Shown here piece by piece: positions 35,937 to 43,170 of a DNA stretch of 43,170 nucleotides. Origin of the DNA: Aquamicrobium sp. LC103. GTDB taxonomy: Bacteria; Pseudomonadota; Alphaproteobacteria; Rhizobiales; Rhizobiaceae. The notes below the pieces were generated by a model that saw nothing but the letters and a program-made list of their open reading frames with translations, ran no database searches and was not told where the DNA came from. A program made the position numbers and the translations under genes. The stretch's first letter is position 1. Every line of letters starts with the position of its first letter. The stretch is taken from the NCBI RefSeq assembly GCF_001014615.2, contig NZ_LBCQ02000021.1:1-43170 (forward strand), written 5' to 3'.

Positions 35937-36360
35937 ACGGTTTCACAGTCCAATTATGATGTTTGAAACATGCTAAATGATGTTTTCCCGTCGCGCAAGC
36001 CTTGCCTCCGCTTCCACCTCGACAGGGAGCGGCTCGAAACCTGTCCGTACCCTCGACCCGCTACCGCTCGCCGCTTCCCGGTCCGCGCGCCTCGAAATTT
36101 CCGCGGGGAAAGCTTTGCCATCGGGCAAATCTTCATCGTTTCGGGGAATGGAAAGATTTTTCATGATGGTTCGGGGAGAAAGCGCCTCGGCTTCTTGCGC
36201 GGAAACGAAAACATGTTTAACGAGCGCTTTGATTACGTTGCGTCAGTTTACTTGCGCGTGCCGTTGAACAAGCAACATAAACACGGCCAATCATTTCAAA
36301 GGCATTCGCCTGGACCGACGACATGGGGAACGTCGATCCGCGCCCGGTAGAGGTGCCGCG
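35937..36360. other. 424-base intergenic region between the XRE and GGDEF genes
   Basis: It holds an ATGTTT-G-AAACAT palindrome at 35959-35971 near the XRE start and a visibly AT-richer stretch at 36140-36300 ahead of the GGDEF gene, as expected for a promoter. Frames open through the middle lack any family signature or ribosome site, and I see no RNA gene. Confidence 0.5.
35959..35971. promoter_or_regulatory. Small palindrome upstream of the XRE gene, possible operator
   Basis: ATGTTT-G-AAACAT, six-base perfect half sites, 22 bases before the regulator's ATG. XRE repressors often bind such short inverted repeats next to their own gene. Confidence 0.4.
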
Positions 36361-37461
36361 ATGCCTTTCAATGGCGAGGTAGAATATCTCATGCAGACGT
36401 CGGAAATGCTGACGCCGCGCGCATCGGATACTGCAACAAGGGTCGTATCGACGATGAGACGACTTGGAGTTGCTGCGTTGCCGCGCAATTACGAACTTTT
36501 CTACGAGGCGGCCACCGGCACCAATCCCAAGCTTGCGGCGGCCATCGCCGCGCTTGGTCCGCGCCCCTCGCAGCAGGCGCTCGACCGTGTTCGCGGCGAG
36601 TTCCTCGCCATAGCCGATCACCGGATCGTCGAGGACGCGCGGGAGACCATCTCCGCCAGGCTCGACGAGATTCTCGGCCTCCTGCGCAGGGACCGCTCGT
36701 CGATGGAGGCCTATGGCCGTATCCTCGGCGAAACCTCCGACGGGCTTTCCCGGCGCGGCGCCATGACGAGGGAGTTCCTCGACCGCATCGTCTCGGTCAT
36801 GGCGAACGCCACCACCAGCTCGATCGAAAGCCGCACCCGGCTCGTCGGCTCGATGACGGACAGGTCGAACGAGCTGAAGGCGGTGAAGACGAAGCTCGAG
36901 GAGTACAAGCGTCTCGCCGACACCGATCCGCTCACCCAGCTCGCCAACCGCCGCGTCTTCGACGAGGCGCTGGCGCGCATCTACGACAGCAATCGCGGCG
37001 TCGCCTTCGGCGCCCTCGTTCTCGGCGACGTCGACCGTTTCAAGCAGATCAACGATCGTTTCGGCCATCCGGTCGGCGACCGCGTTCTGCAGGTCGTCGC
37101 CGGCATCATCAGGTCGACCGTCAAGGAGGACATATTGGTGGCGCGCACCGGCGGCGAGGAGTTCGCGCTGGTGCTTTCCGGGCGCGGGGAGGACGCCACC
37201 TGGCGCGTCGCCGAGGAGGTGCGCAAGGCGATCGAGGAAGCGCCCTTCGTCAACATGGCGAACGGCGTCGATTACGGCCCGGTGACGATTTCGCTCGGCA
37301 CCTGCATGGCCACCCAGGCGCAGGGTGCGGCGGATCTCTACGACAAGGCCGACAAGGCGCTCTACGCCTCCAAGAACGCCGGCCGCAACCGCGTCACCCG
37401 CTTCTCCTCGCTTTCGGAAGGCGACTTCTCGAAGGACTGGCTCATCTACCGTAAGGATTGA
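36361..37461 (+). CDS. GGDEF-domain diguanylate cyclase
   Basis: 366 residues. The N-terminal part (about 25-170) is helical with no membrane segment: TATRVVSTMRRLGVAALPRNYELFYEAATG, then a coiled region before the linker KTKLEEYKRLADTDPLTQLANRRVFD. The GGDEF domain has the active-site GGEEF at 264-268 and DVDRFKQINDRFGH, so cyclic di-GMP synthesis is predicted. The inhibitory I-site (RxxD upstream of GGEEF) is not conserved: the aligned residues read KEDI. Two starts are possible, ATG 36361 and ATG 36391; the first is listed. The N-terminal signal sensed is unknown. Confidence 0.93.
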   Translation: MPFNGEVEYLMQTSEMLTPRASDTATRVVSTMRRLGVAALPRNYELFYEAATGTNPKLAAAIAALGPRPSQQALDRVRGEFLAIADHRIVEDARETISARLDEILGLLRRDRSSMEAYGRILGETSDGLSRRGAMTREFLDRIVSVMANATTSSIESRTRLVGSMTDRSNELKAVKTKLEEYKRLADTDPLTQLANRRVFDEALARIYDSNRGVAFGALVLGDVDRFKQINDRFGHPVGDRVLQVVAGIIRSTVKEDILVARTGGEEFALVLSGRGEDATWRVAEEVRKAIEEAPFVNMANGVDYGPVTISLGTCMATQAQGAADLYDKADKALYASKNAGRNRVTRFSSLSEGDFSKDWLIYRKD

Positions 37462-37475
37462 AGGCGCCGGGCTGC

Positions 37476-37814
37476 CTAGCGCGGGGTGATGTAGGGTCCG
37501 AGCGTGATCAGGCCGACGGCGAGGATGGCGACGGCGATGCCTATCCCCTGCAGCCCGCTCACCTTCTCGCCGAAATAGGCGAAGGCGACGAGGTTGACCG
37601 CGACGAGCTGGATGACGGCGGAGAGGCTGAGAGCGATGCCCATGCCGAATTCACGGATCAGCCGCAGCATGATCAGGTTGCCGATCGTATAGAGCGCCAG
37701 CACCAGCGCGAGCCGCCAATGGTTCGGCGAGATGGTCCAGGTCTTGGCCGCGCTCGCCGCCATCAGGAAGACGATGGTCGAAGCGCCGAGCTGCGCGATC
37801 CCCGAAAGTGTCAC
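37476..37814 (-). CDS. Small multidrug-resistance/EamA-like membrane protein
   Basis: 112 residues with four predicted helices: QLGASTIVFLMAASAAKTW, WRLALVLALYTIGNLIML, GIALSLSAVIQLVAVNLVAFAYFGE and GLQGIGIAVAILAVGLITLG. The AYFGEKVSGLQ turn is typical of SMR/EamA halves, but the membrane Glu in helix 1 that SMR drug pumps need (E14 in EmrE) is not seen. The start is GTG at 37814, supported by GGAGG five bases upstream; an earlier GTG at 37853 lacks such a site. Function unknown; convergent with the GGDEF gene. Confidence 0.78.
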   Translation of the reverse strand: MTLSGIAQLGASTIVFLMAASAAKTWTISPNHWRLALVLALYTIGNLIMLRLIREFGMGIALSLSAVIQLVAVNLVAFAYFGEKVSGLQGIGIAVAILAVGLITLGPYITPR

Positions 37815-38019
37815 CTGTTCCTCCGCCCGAAATTTCCGCTGAAAGTCTTGCACCTGCTCTGCGCCGCGCCGGAGCCGGCGTCAAGCGGGGGAGGCGGCTC
37901 GACCACGGAATTTGGAGGCGGGAAACTCGGCATCGCCGCGACGCATCCGGATTTTGAGACACGGCCTCTCGGAATGTATGCTTGCGAACATTGGTGTGCC
38001 GGTATCAAGGGGATGTCCG

Positions 38020-38862
38020 ATGCCGTGGAAACTCGATGAAACCGTGAAAACGTCGGCCGGCGCGGTGGCCGCGGGCCGAACCGGCAGCGGTCCTGCACTG
38101 GTGCTCGCCCACGGCTGGCCGTGGTCTTCGTTCTCGTGGCATCGCATCGTTCCGGACCTCGCCGGCCGGTTCAGCGTCCATTGGTACGATATGCCCGGAT
38201 ACGGTCGCTCCGACAAAGCTGCGGAGCAGCGCACCTCGCTCGACGTTCAGGGTGAGGTGTTCGTCGAGATGCTCGCGCATTGGGGGCTCGAGCGGCCGAT
38301 GGTCGTTGCCCACGACATGGGTGGGGCGACGACATTGCGGGCGCATCTGCTGCATGGTTGCGATTTCGAGCGCTATGTCATGATGAACGTCGTCGCCATG
38401 CGCCCGTGGGGATCGGAGTTCTTCGATCACGTCGGCCGCCATGTGGATGCCTTTCTCGGCCTGCCGCCGCATATCCACAAGGCGGTGGTGGAGGCATATA
38501 TCGGGGGAGCGATCGTGAACGGCATCGACCCCGGAGATTTCGCCAAGCTCGTCGAGCCGTGGATTTCCGGGGAGGGGCGGGCAAGCTTCTATCGGCAATT
38601 CGCGCAGGCCGATGAAAGATACACCGCCGAAGTCGAACCCGTGTTCGCACAGATTCGCTGCCCGGTAGGAATAATATGGGGCGAAGACGATCCGTGGATT
38701 CCGCTCGAACGCGGCAAGGCGCTTCATGCGCTCGTCCCGCAGGCATCGTTCGAGACGCTGCCCGGCGTCGGGCACCTGCCTCAGCTCGAAGCCCCGGATC
38801 TCGTCGTCGAACGGCTGGGCGCATTCCTGTCGGGCGAAGGCGGCGGTTCGCGAAGGGCGTGA
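38020..38862 (+). CDS. Alpha/beta hydrolase, haloalkane dehalogenase/epoxide hydrolase-like
   Basis: 280-residue alpha/beta hydrolase. The oxyanion motif HGWP is at 31-34 and the nucleophile elbow reads VVAHDMGG, so the nucleophile is Asp (D99), not Ser; this is the pattern of haloalkane or fluoroacetate dehalogenases and epoxide hydrolases. The acid is D223 or D224 in WGEDDPW, and the base is H252 in GVGHLPQLE. The cap is about 130-205. ATG at 38020 has AAGGGG eight bases upstream; an in-frame ATG at 37978 would add 14 residues. Substrate unknown. Confidence 0.88.
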   Translation: MPWKLDETVKTSAGAVAAGRTGSGPALVLAHGWPWSSFSWHRIVPDLAGRFSVHWYDMPGYGRSDKAAEQRTSLDVQGEVFVEMLAHWGLERPMVVAHDMGGATTLRAHLLHGCDFERYVMMNVVAMRPWGSEFFDHVGRHVDAFLGLPPHIHKAVVEAYIGGAIVNGIDPGDFAKLVEPWISGEGRASFYRQFAQADERYTAEVEPVFAQIRCPVGIIWGEDDPWIPLERGKALHALVPQASFETLPGVGHLPQLEAPDLVVERLGAFLSGEGGGSRRA

Positions 38863-38999
38863 CCACGCGGGCGGACCGACGGTTCGGGCCTTCTCCGACG
38901 GCCCGCTGTCCGATGCCGCCGCATTCCCCCTCCGCGCCACTTTGCCACTCCGCGACACTCCGCCCCTGCGGCAGGGCGCCTCTGCGTCAGGGCGTACCT

Positions 39000-39028
39000 T
39001 TGACCGATGCCGCAATGCTGGCTATCCT
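39000..39028 (+). promoter_or_regulatory. Candidate sigma-70 promoter of cydAB
   Basis: TTGACC at 39000-39005, 17 bases, TATCCT at 39023-39028; start of transcription would be about 26 bases before the cydA ATG. Confidence 0.5.
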
Positions 39029-39060
39029 TCGCCACAATAAAGGCAGGAGAGCTTTCGGTC

Positions 39061-40425
39061 ATGGACGCACTTCTACTCTCGCGAATCCAGTTCGCCGCGA
39101 ACATCTCCTTCCACATACTTTTCCCGACAATCACCATCTCGCTCGGCTGGGTGCTGCTGTTCTTCAAGCTGCGCTACAACGCCACCGGCGACGCCGCCTG
39201 GATGCGCGCCTATTTCTTCTGGGTGAAGGTGTTCGCGCTGTCCTTCGCGCTCGGCGTCGTCTCCGGCGTCACCATGACCTTCCAGTTCGGCACCAACTGG
39301 CCGGGCTTCATGGAGACGGTCGGCAACATCGCCGGCCCGCTGCTCGCCTACGAGGTTCTGACCGCATTCTTCCTCGAGGCGGTCTTCCTCGGCATCATGC
39401 TGTTCGGTTTCCGCCGGGTGTCGAACGCGGTGCACACGCTCGCCACCCTCCTCGTCGCCTTCGGCACGACGATGTCGGCGGTGTGGATCCTGGCGCTCAA
39501 TTCCTGGATGCAGACGCCCGCCGGTTTCGAGATGCGCGACGGCGTCGCCCACGCCACCGACTGGTGGGCGATCGTCTTCAACCCGTCCTTCCCCTACCGC
39601 TTCGTGCACATGCTGATCGCGTCGGGCCTCACCGTCGCCTTCCTCGTCGCCGGCATGTCGGCGCTGCGCTACCTTGCCGGCGACCGTTCGGCCTCGATGT
39701 GGAAGGCGCTGCGCACCGGCGTCTTCCTCGGCGCGGTCTTGATCCCCGTCCAGATATTCGTCGGCGACCTGCACGGCCTCAACACGCTGGAGCATCAGCC
39801 GCAGAAGATCGCCGCCATGGAAGCCAATTGGGAGACGCGCGCCGGCGTGCCGCTGGTGCTGTTCGCCTGGCCCGACGAGGCGGCGCGCGAGAACCGCTTC
39901 GAGGTCTCCGTGCCCTACGGCGCCAGCATCATCCTGAGGCACAGCCCCGACGGCGTGGTGCCGGGGCTCAACGACTTTGTCGACAATCATCCGCCCGTCG
40001 CGCCGGTCTTCTGGGCCTTCCGCATCATGGTCGGCACCGGCCTTCTGATGCTGGCGCTGTCCTGGGCGGCCGCCTTCTTCCTGCTGCGGCGCGATCGCCT
40101 GCCGAAATTGCTTGCCTACGCCTATACGCCGATGGCGTTCTCCGGCTGGGTGGCGACGCTCGCCGGCTGGTACACGACCGAGATCGGCCGCCAGCCCTGG
40201 CTCGTCACCGGCGTGCTCAAAACCGCCGACGCCGTCACCCCGGTGCCCGGCTCGCATGTCGGCTTCACCCTCGCCATCTATCTCGTCCTCTACGCGGTGC
40301 TGATCGTCGTCTATCTCGGCGTCCTCACCCACCTGGCGCTGAAGGCGGCCAGGGAAGGCGACAACTCGCCCTTGCCGGGCGTCATCGACAAGCCGATGTC
40401 GCAGCCCGCCCAGGCTGGGGAGTGA
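39061..40425 (+). CDS. cydA: Cytochrome bd-type ubiquinol oxidase subunit I (short Q-loop, CIO type)
   Basis: Large subunit of the cytochrome bd quinol oxidase that reduces oxygen to water in the inner membrane. 454 residues, nine or so helices. Heme ligands by motif: H18 (FAANISFHILFP), H183 (RFVHMLIASG) and M323 (FRIMVGTG), equivalent to H19, H186 and M393 of E. coli; E98 and E106 match the proton-path glutamates, and GRQPW (376-380) is present. The Q-loop is about 70 residues shorter than in E. coli CydA, which is the mark of the cyanide-insensitive CioA group. ATG at 39061 (MDALLLSRIQFAANISFH) with AGGAG upstream; the frame is open earlier but without family match. Confidence 0.95.
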   Translation: MDALLLSRIQFAANISFHILFPTITISLGWVLLFFKLRYNATGDAAWMRAYFFWVKVFALSFALGVVSGVTMTFQFGTNWPGFMETVGNIAGPLLAYEVLTAFFLEAVFLGIMLFGFRRVSNAVHTLATLLVAFGTTMSAVWILALNSWMQTPAGFEMRDGVAHATDWWAIVFNPSFPYRFVHMLIASGLTVAFLVAGMSALRYLAGDRSASMWKALRTGVFLGAVLIPVQIFVGDLHGLNTLEHQPQKIAAMEANWETRAGVPLVLFAWPDEAARENRFEVSVPYGASIILRHSPDGVVPGLNDFVDNHPPVAPVFWAFRIMVGTGLLMLALSWAAAFFLLRRDRLPKLLAYAYTPMAFSGWVATLAGWYTTEIGRQPWLVTGVLKTADAVTPVPGSHVGFTLAIYLVLYAVLIVVYLGVLTHLALKAAREGDNSPLPGVIDKPMSQPAQAGE

Positions 40426-40445
40426 GGAGATGCGCGCTGCGCAGA

Positions 40446-40503
40446 AAACAGTCTCCCCCGTTTACGGGGGAGGGGGACCGCCGGAGGCGGTGGTGGGGGG
40501 CTG
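40446..40503. repeat. Intergenic hairpin repeat, copy P6, between cydA and cydB
   Basis: CTCCCCCG-TTTA-CGGGGGAG followed by ACCGCC-GGA-GGCGGT. These are the second and last modules of the P family; the GGACGGCCGCA core is missing. Confidence 0.7.
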
Positions 40504-40575
40504 CCGGCAATCTTCAACCATCGCCGTCAGCGGAAGCTCGCCTGCCAATAACCGGCAAACACAGGTGCTAGAACC

Positions 40576-41580
40576 ATGACCCTCGACTGGCCGACCCTCC
40601 TGCCTCTGATCTTCGCCGGGCTGATGGGCCTGTCGATTCTCATCTATGTCGTGCTCGACGGCTTCGACCTCGGCATCGGCATCCTCTTCGCCATGGCCGA
40701 CGACGAGGAGAAGGACACGATGATCGCGGCCATCGGGCCGTTCTGGGACGCCAACGAGACCTGGCTGGTGCTGGCCGTCGGCCTGCTGCTCGTCGCGTTC
40801 CCGATCGCCCACGGCGTCATTCTCACCGCGCTCTACCTTCCGGTCTTCGTGCTGCTCGTCGGCCTGATCCTGCGCGGCATCGCCTTCGACTTCCGCGCCA
40901 AGGTGCCGGTTCACCGCAAGGGCCGCTGGAATTTCATCTTCTTCGCCGGCTCGCTGATCGCCTCGCTCGCCCAGGGCTACATGCTCGGCATCTACGTCCT
41001 CGGCCTCGACACCGGGCTTGCCGCGATCGGCTTCGGCGTGCTGGTGGCGCTCTGTCTTGCCGCTTCCTACGCGGCGATGGGGGCGGCCTGGCTGATCTAC
41101 AAGACCGAGGACGAATTGCAGCGCAAGGCCGTGCGCTTTCTGCGCTCCGCGCTCGTCTTCACCGCCGTCGGCATGGCGGCGATCTCGATCGTCACGCCGT
41201 TCGCCAGCCCGCGCATCTTCGACAAATGGTTCACCTGGCCGGAGATCGCGCTGCTCGCGCCGCTGCCGCTGATCACCGCCGCGCTGTTCGTCTGGCTCTG
41301 GTTCCTGACGCTCAGGCTGCCGGCGCGCGGCGACCGCCACTCGATCACGCCGTTCGTCACGCTCGCTACGATCTTCACGCTGGGCTTCGCGGGGCTCGCC
41401 TATTCCTTCTACCCCTACGTGGTGCCCGAACGGCTGACCATCTGGGAGGCGGCGGCGGCGGCGGAGAGCCTCGCCATCATCCTCGTCGGCACGGTGTTCG
41501 TGCTGCCGGTCATCATCGGCTATTCCTTCTACGCCTACCGCGTCTTCGGCGGAAAGGCGACCGAGCTGACCTACGACTGA
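40576..41580 (+). CDS. cydB: Cytochrome bd-type ubiquinol oxidase subunit II
   Basis: Small-subunit partner of CydA, 334 residues, about eight helices. The family N-terminus is clear: LPLIFAGLMGLSILIYVVLDGFDLGIGIL, then FWDANETWLVLAVG and LYLPVFVLLVGLILRGIAFDFR. E. coli CydB is 379 residues. ATG at 40576 with AGGTG upstream. No cydX-type small gene fits in the 20 bases before the convergent drug-exporter gene, and no cydDC is in the window. It is separated from cydA by 150 bases containing repeat P6. Confidence 0.95.
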   Translation: MTLDWPTLLPLIFAGLMGLSILIYVVLDGFDLGIGILFAMADDEEKDTMIAAIGPFWDANETWLVLAVGLLLVAFPIAHGVILTALYLPVFVLLVGLILRGIAFDFRAKVPVHRKGRWNFIFFAGSLIASLAQGYMLGIYVLGLDTGLAAIGFGVLVALCLAASYAAMGAAWLIYKTEDELQRKAVRFLRSALVFTAVGMAAISIVTPFASPRIFDKWFTWPEIALLAPLPLITAALFVWLWFLTLRLPARGDRHSITPFVTLATIFTLGFAGLAYSFYPYVVPERLTIWEAAAAAESLAIILVGTVFVLPVIIGYSFYAYRVFGGKATELTYD

Positions 41581-41600
41581 GAAAGCGCCGGCTCCGCCGC

Positions 41601-43139
41601 TCAATCCATGTGAGCGGCGGCTGGCGCACCGGCGGCGGCCGTCTTCGGCTTGCGCAGCAGCAGCGCCAGCGGGATCGCGCAGAGCGTGACGATCATCATC
41701 AGCTTGAAGTCGTCGACATAGGAGATCATCAGCGCCTGCTGGTTGACGAGCTGGTCGAGCTGGGCGAGCGCGGTCGGATTTCCCGCCGCCGCACCCGGCA
41801 GGATCGCCTTCAGGTTCTGGTTGAAGGGCGTCAGCCCCGCCGTGAGCTCGGCATGGTTGATCTGCGTGTTGCGCGTCAAGAGCACGGTGACGATCGAGAT
41901 GCCGATCGACGAGCCGATGTTGCGCACCAGGCTGAACAGGCTCGCCGCATCCGTCCGGAAGCGCGGGTCGAGCGTCGCGAAGGCGACCGTCGACAACGGC
42001 ACGAAGACGAGGCCGAGGCCCAGCCCCTGCACCACGCCGGAGACGATGATCAGGTGGTCGTCCATCTGCGGCGAGAAGCCCGTCATCATGTGCAGCGACC
42101 ATGCCGTCAGCGACAGGCCGGTGACCACGAGCACGCGCGCGTCCACCACCTGCACGAGCCGGCCGACCAGGAGCATCGAGATCATCGTGCCGACGCCGCG
42201 CGGCGCCATCACGAATCCGGTCAGCACCGTCGAGTGGTTGAAGAGCCGCGACAGCATCGGCGGCAGCAGCGCCAGGCTCGCCAGCAGGATCACGCCGACG
42301 ATGAAGATGAAGACGAGGCCGGTCACGAAGTTGCGGTCGGCGAAGATCTTGGGGTCGATGAACGTGTCCTTGCCGGTCATCAGGTGCACGGCGAAGACCC
42401 AGAAGCCGGTGATCGCCAGGCCGAGCTCGATCCAGATCTCGACCGCCGAGAACCAGTCGACCTCGGCGCCGCGGTCGAGCATGAGCTGCAGCGCGCCGAC
42501 GCCCAGCGACAGCATGGCGAAGCCGAAGAAGTCGAAGCCGCGCAGGCGTATGCCGGTCCGCGGCAGGAACGCGGCCGAGCCGAGGAAGGCGAGGATGCCC
42601 ACCGGCAGGTTGATGAAGAACACCCAGCGCCAGTTGGCCGCCTCGGTCAGCCAGCCGCCGAGGGTGGGGCCGATGATCGGACCGACCATGATGCCGGCGC
42701 CCCAGATCGCCATCGCCTGGCCGTGCTTTTCCTTCGGGTTGATGTCGAGCAGGAAGGTCTGCGACAGCGGCACGATGGCAGCGCCGAACAGGCCCTGCAT
42801 GACGCGGAAGGCGACCATGCTCTCCAGGCTCCAGGCGAGCCCGCACAGCATGGAGAAGATGGTGAAGCCGGCGATCGCGACGAGGAACAGCTCGCGCCGG
42901 CCGAACCGGTCGGCGAGCCAGCCGGTCACCGGCGTCATGATCGCCGCGGCGACGATGTAGGAGGTCAGGACCCAGTTGATCGTGTCCTGGCTCGCGCCGA
43001 GATCGCCCGTCATCGTCGGCAGCGCGACATTGGCGATGGTCGTGTCGAGGACCTGCATGATCGTCGCGAGCATGATCGAGATGGTGATCAGCCCGCGATG
43101 TGGGACTTCGGTGGAAGGTGTCGTGGCTGCCGTGCTCAT
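41601..43139 (-). CDS. DHA2-family MFS drug efflux transporter (EmrB-like)
   Basis: 512-residue protein with 14 predicted helices. Signatures: LDTTIANVALPTMTGDLGASQDTINWVLTSYIVAAAIMTPVTGWLADRFGRR (motifs D1 and A of DHA2) and GAGIMVGPIIGPTLGGWLTE (motif C of antiporters), with EAANWRWVFFINLPVGI. Members pump hydrophobic drugs out using protons, usually with an EmrA adaptor encoded upstream; that side lies outside the window. ATG at 43139 is the family start. The true substrate is unknown. Confidence 0.93.
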   Translation of the reverse strand: MSTAATTPSTEVPHRGLITISIMLATIMQVLDTTIANVALPTMTGDLGASQDTINWVLTSYIVAAAIMTPVTGWLADRFGRRELFLVAIAGFTIFSMLCGLAWSLESMVAFRVMQGLFGAAIVPLSQTFLLDINPKEKHGQAMAIWGAGIMVGPIIGPTLGGWLTEAANWRWVFFINLPVGILAFLGSAAFLPRTGIRLRGFDFFGFAMLSLGVGALQLMLDRGAEVDWFSAVEIWIELGLAITGFWVFAVHLMTGKDTFIDPKIFADRNFVTGLVFIFIVGVILLASLALLPPMLSRLFNHSTVLTGFVMAPRGVGTMISMLLVGRLVQVVDARVLVVTGLSLTAWSLHMMTGFSPQMDDHLIIVSGVVQGLGLGLVFVPLSTVAFATLDPRFRTDAASLFSLVRNIGSSIGISIVTVLLTRNTQINHAELTAGLTPFNQNLKAILPGAAAGNPTALAQLDQLVNQQALMISYVDDFKLMMIVTLCAIPLALLLRKPKTAAAGAPAAAHMD

Positions 43140-43170
43140 TGCACAAGCTTCTTTCTTCGGGTTTTAGGGC

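Noticed and set aside
35977-36267. 96-codon frame in the XRE-GGDEF gap
   Set aside because: Ser/Arg/Ala-rich, no ribosome site, no family signature, and it runs over the likely promoter of the GGDEF gene.
41581-41600. cydX-like small subunit gene after cydB
   Set aside because: Only 20 bases separate cydB from the convergent gene; no frame fits.
40462-43146. 894-codon minus-strand frame across cydB and the drug exporter
   Set aside because: It runs through cydB in antisense and reads the exporter in a wrong frame.

Overview
This is a GC-rich, densely coded chromosomal window from an alphaproteobacterium of the order Hyphomicrobiales (Rhizobiales), most likely near Mesorhizobium, Aquamicrobium or other Phyllobacteriaceae. 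The basis is gene content and regulatory motifs: znuA divergent from znuCB-zur, an MbfA-type ferritin/VIT1 protein under a perfect Irr (ICE) box, a fzlA-queG block facing uppP, TRAP-TAXI with DUF1850, and two families of intergenic repeats of the kind common in rhizobial genomes. The genus is inference; no rRNA or tRNA gene was seen.

Layout. 1-3.3 kb: dnaK divergent from an M48 protease, with face-to-face promoters. 3.4-8.8 kb: a VOC protein, then a cell-envelope block (mepA, an SDR, queG, a probable fzlA) opposite uppP. 8.8-11.4 kb: an NDUFA9-like reductase and an ion antiporter. 11.6-15.3 kb: a CecR-type repressor with a YbhGFSR-like exporter, controlled by a 26-bp perfect palindrome. 15.5-17.4 kb: ABM and NIPSNAP genes, a DUF1127 protein and a divergent ArsR regulator. 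17.4-18.8 kb: a small GIY-YIG nuclease gene inside a nest of repeats, with two copies of a composite repeat in inverted orientation around it. 18.9-20 kb: a YciF-like ferritin, a perfect CRP-type palindrome and a 50-codon ORF. 20-23.6 kb: a TRAP-TAXI uptake system. 23.7-27.2 kb: a LysE exporter, lnt and gshB. 27.3-30.9 kb: the zinc uptake locus with Zur boxes and a decayed AztD-like gene end. 30.9-32.4 kb: mbfA and a small conserved-looking protein. 32.5-36 kb: a CYTH-CHAD protein, a SulP transporter and an XRE regulator. 36.4-38.9 kb: a GGDEF protein, an SMR-like protein and an alpha/beta hydrolase. 39-41.6 kb: a CIO-type cydAB oxidase. 41.6-43.1 kb: a DHA2 drug exporter.

Genes work in short operons, mostly coupled by ATGA or GTGA overlaps (fzlA-queG-SDR; cecR-hlyD-ATPase-permease; NIPSNAP-ABM; TRAP permease-DUF1850; znuB-zur). 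Metal homeostasis is a theme: zinc uptake under Zur, iron storage/export under Irr, and a second ferritin-like protein.

The most unusual feature is 17.4-18.8 kb, where the nuclease and repeats are arranged like a non-autonomous/autonomous repeat system (as RAYT transposases relate to REP sequences). A second, unrelated hairpin family occurs in at least six intergenic sites. Its terminal stem covaries between copies, and two copies sit inside operons (cydA/cydB and TRAP binding protein/permease).
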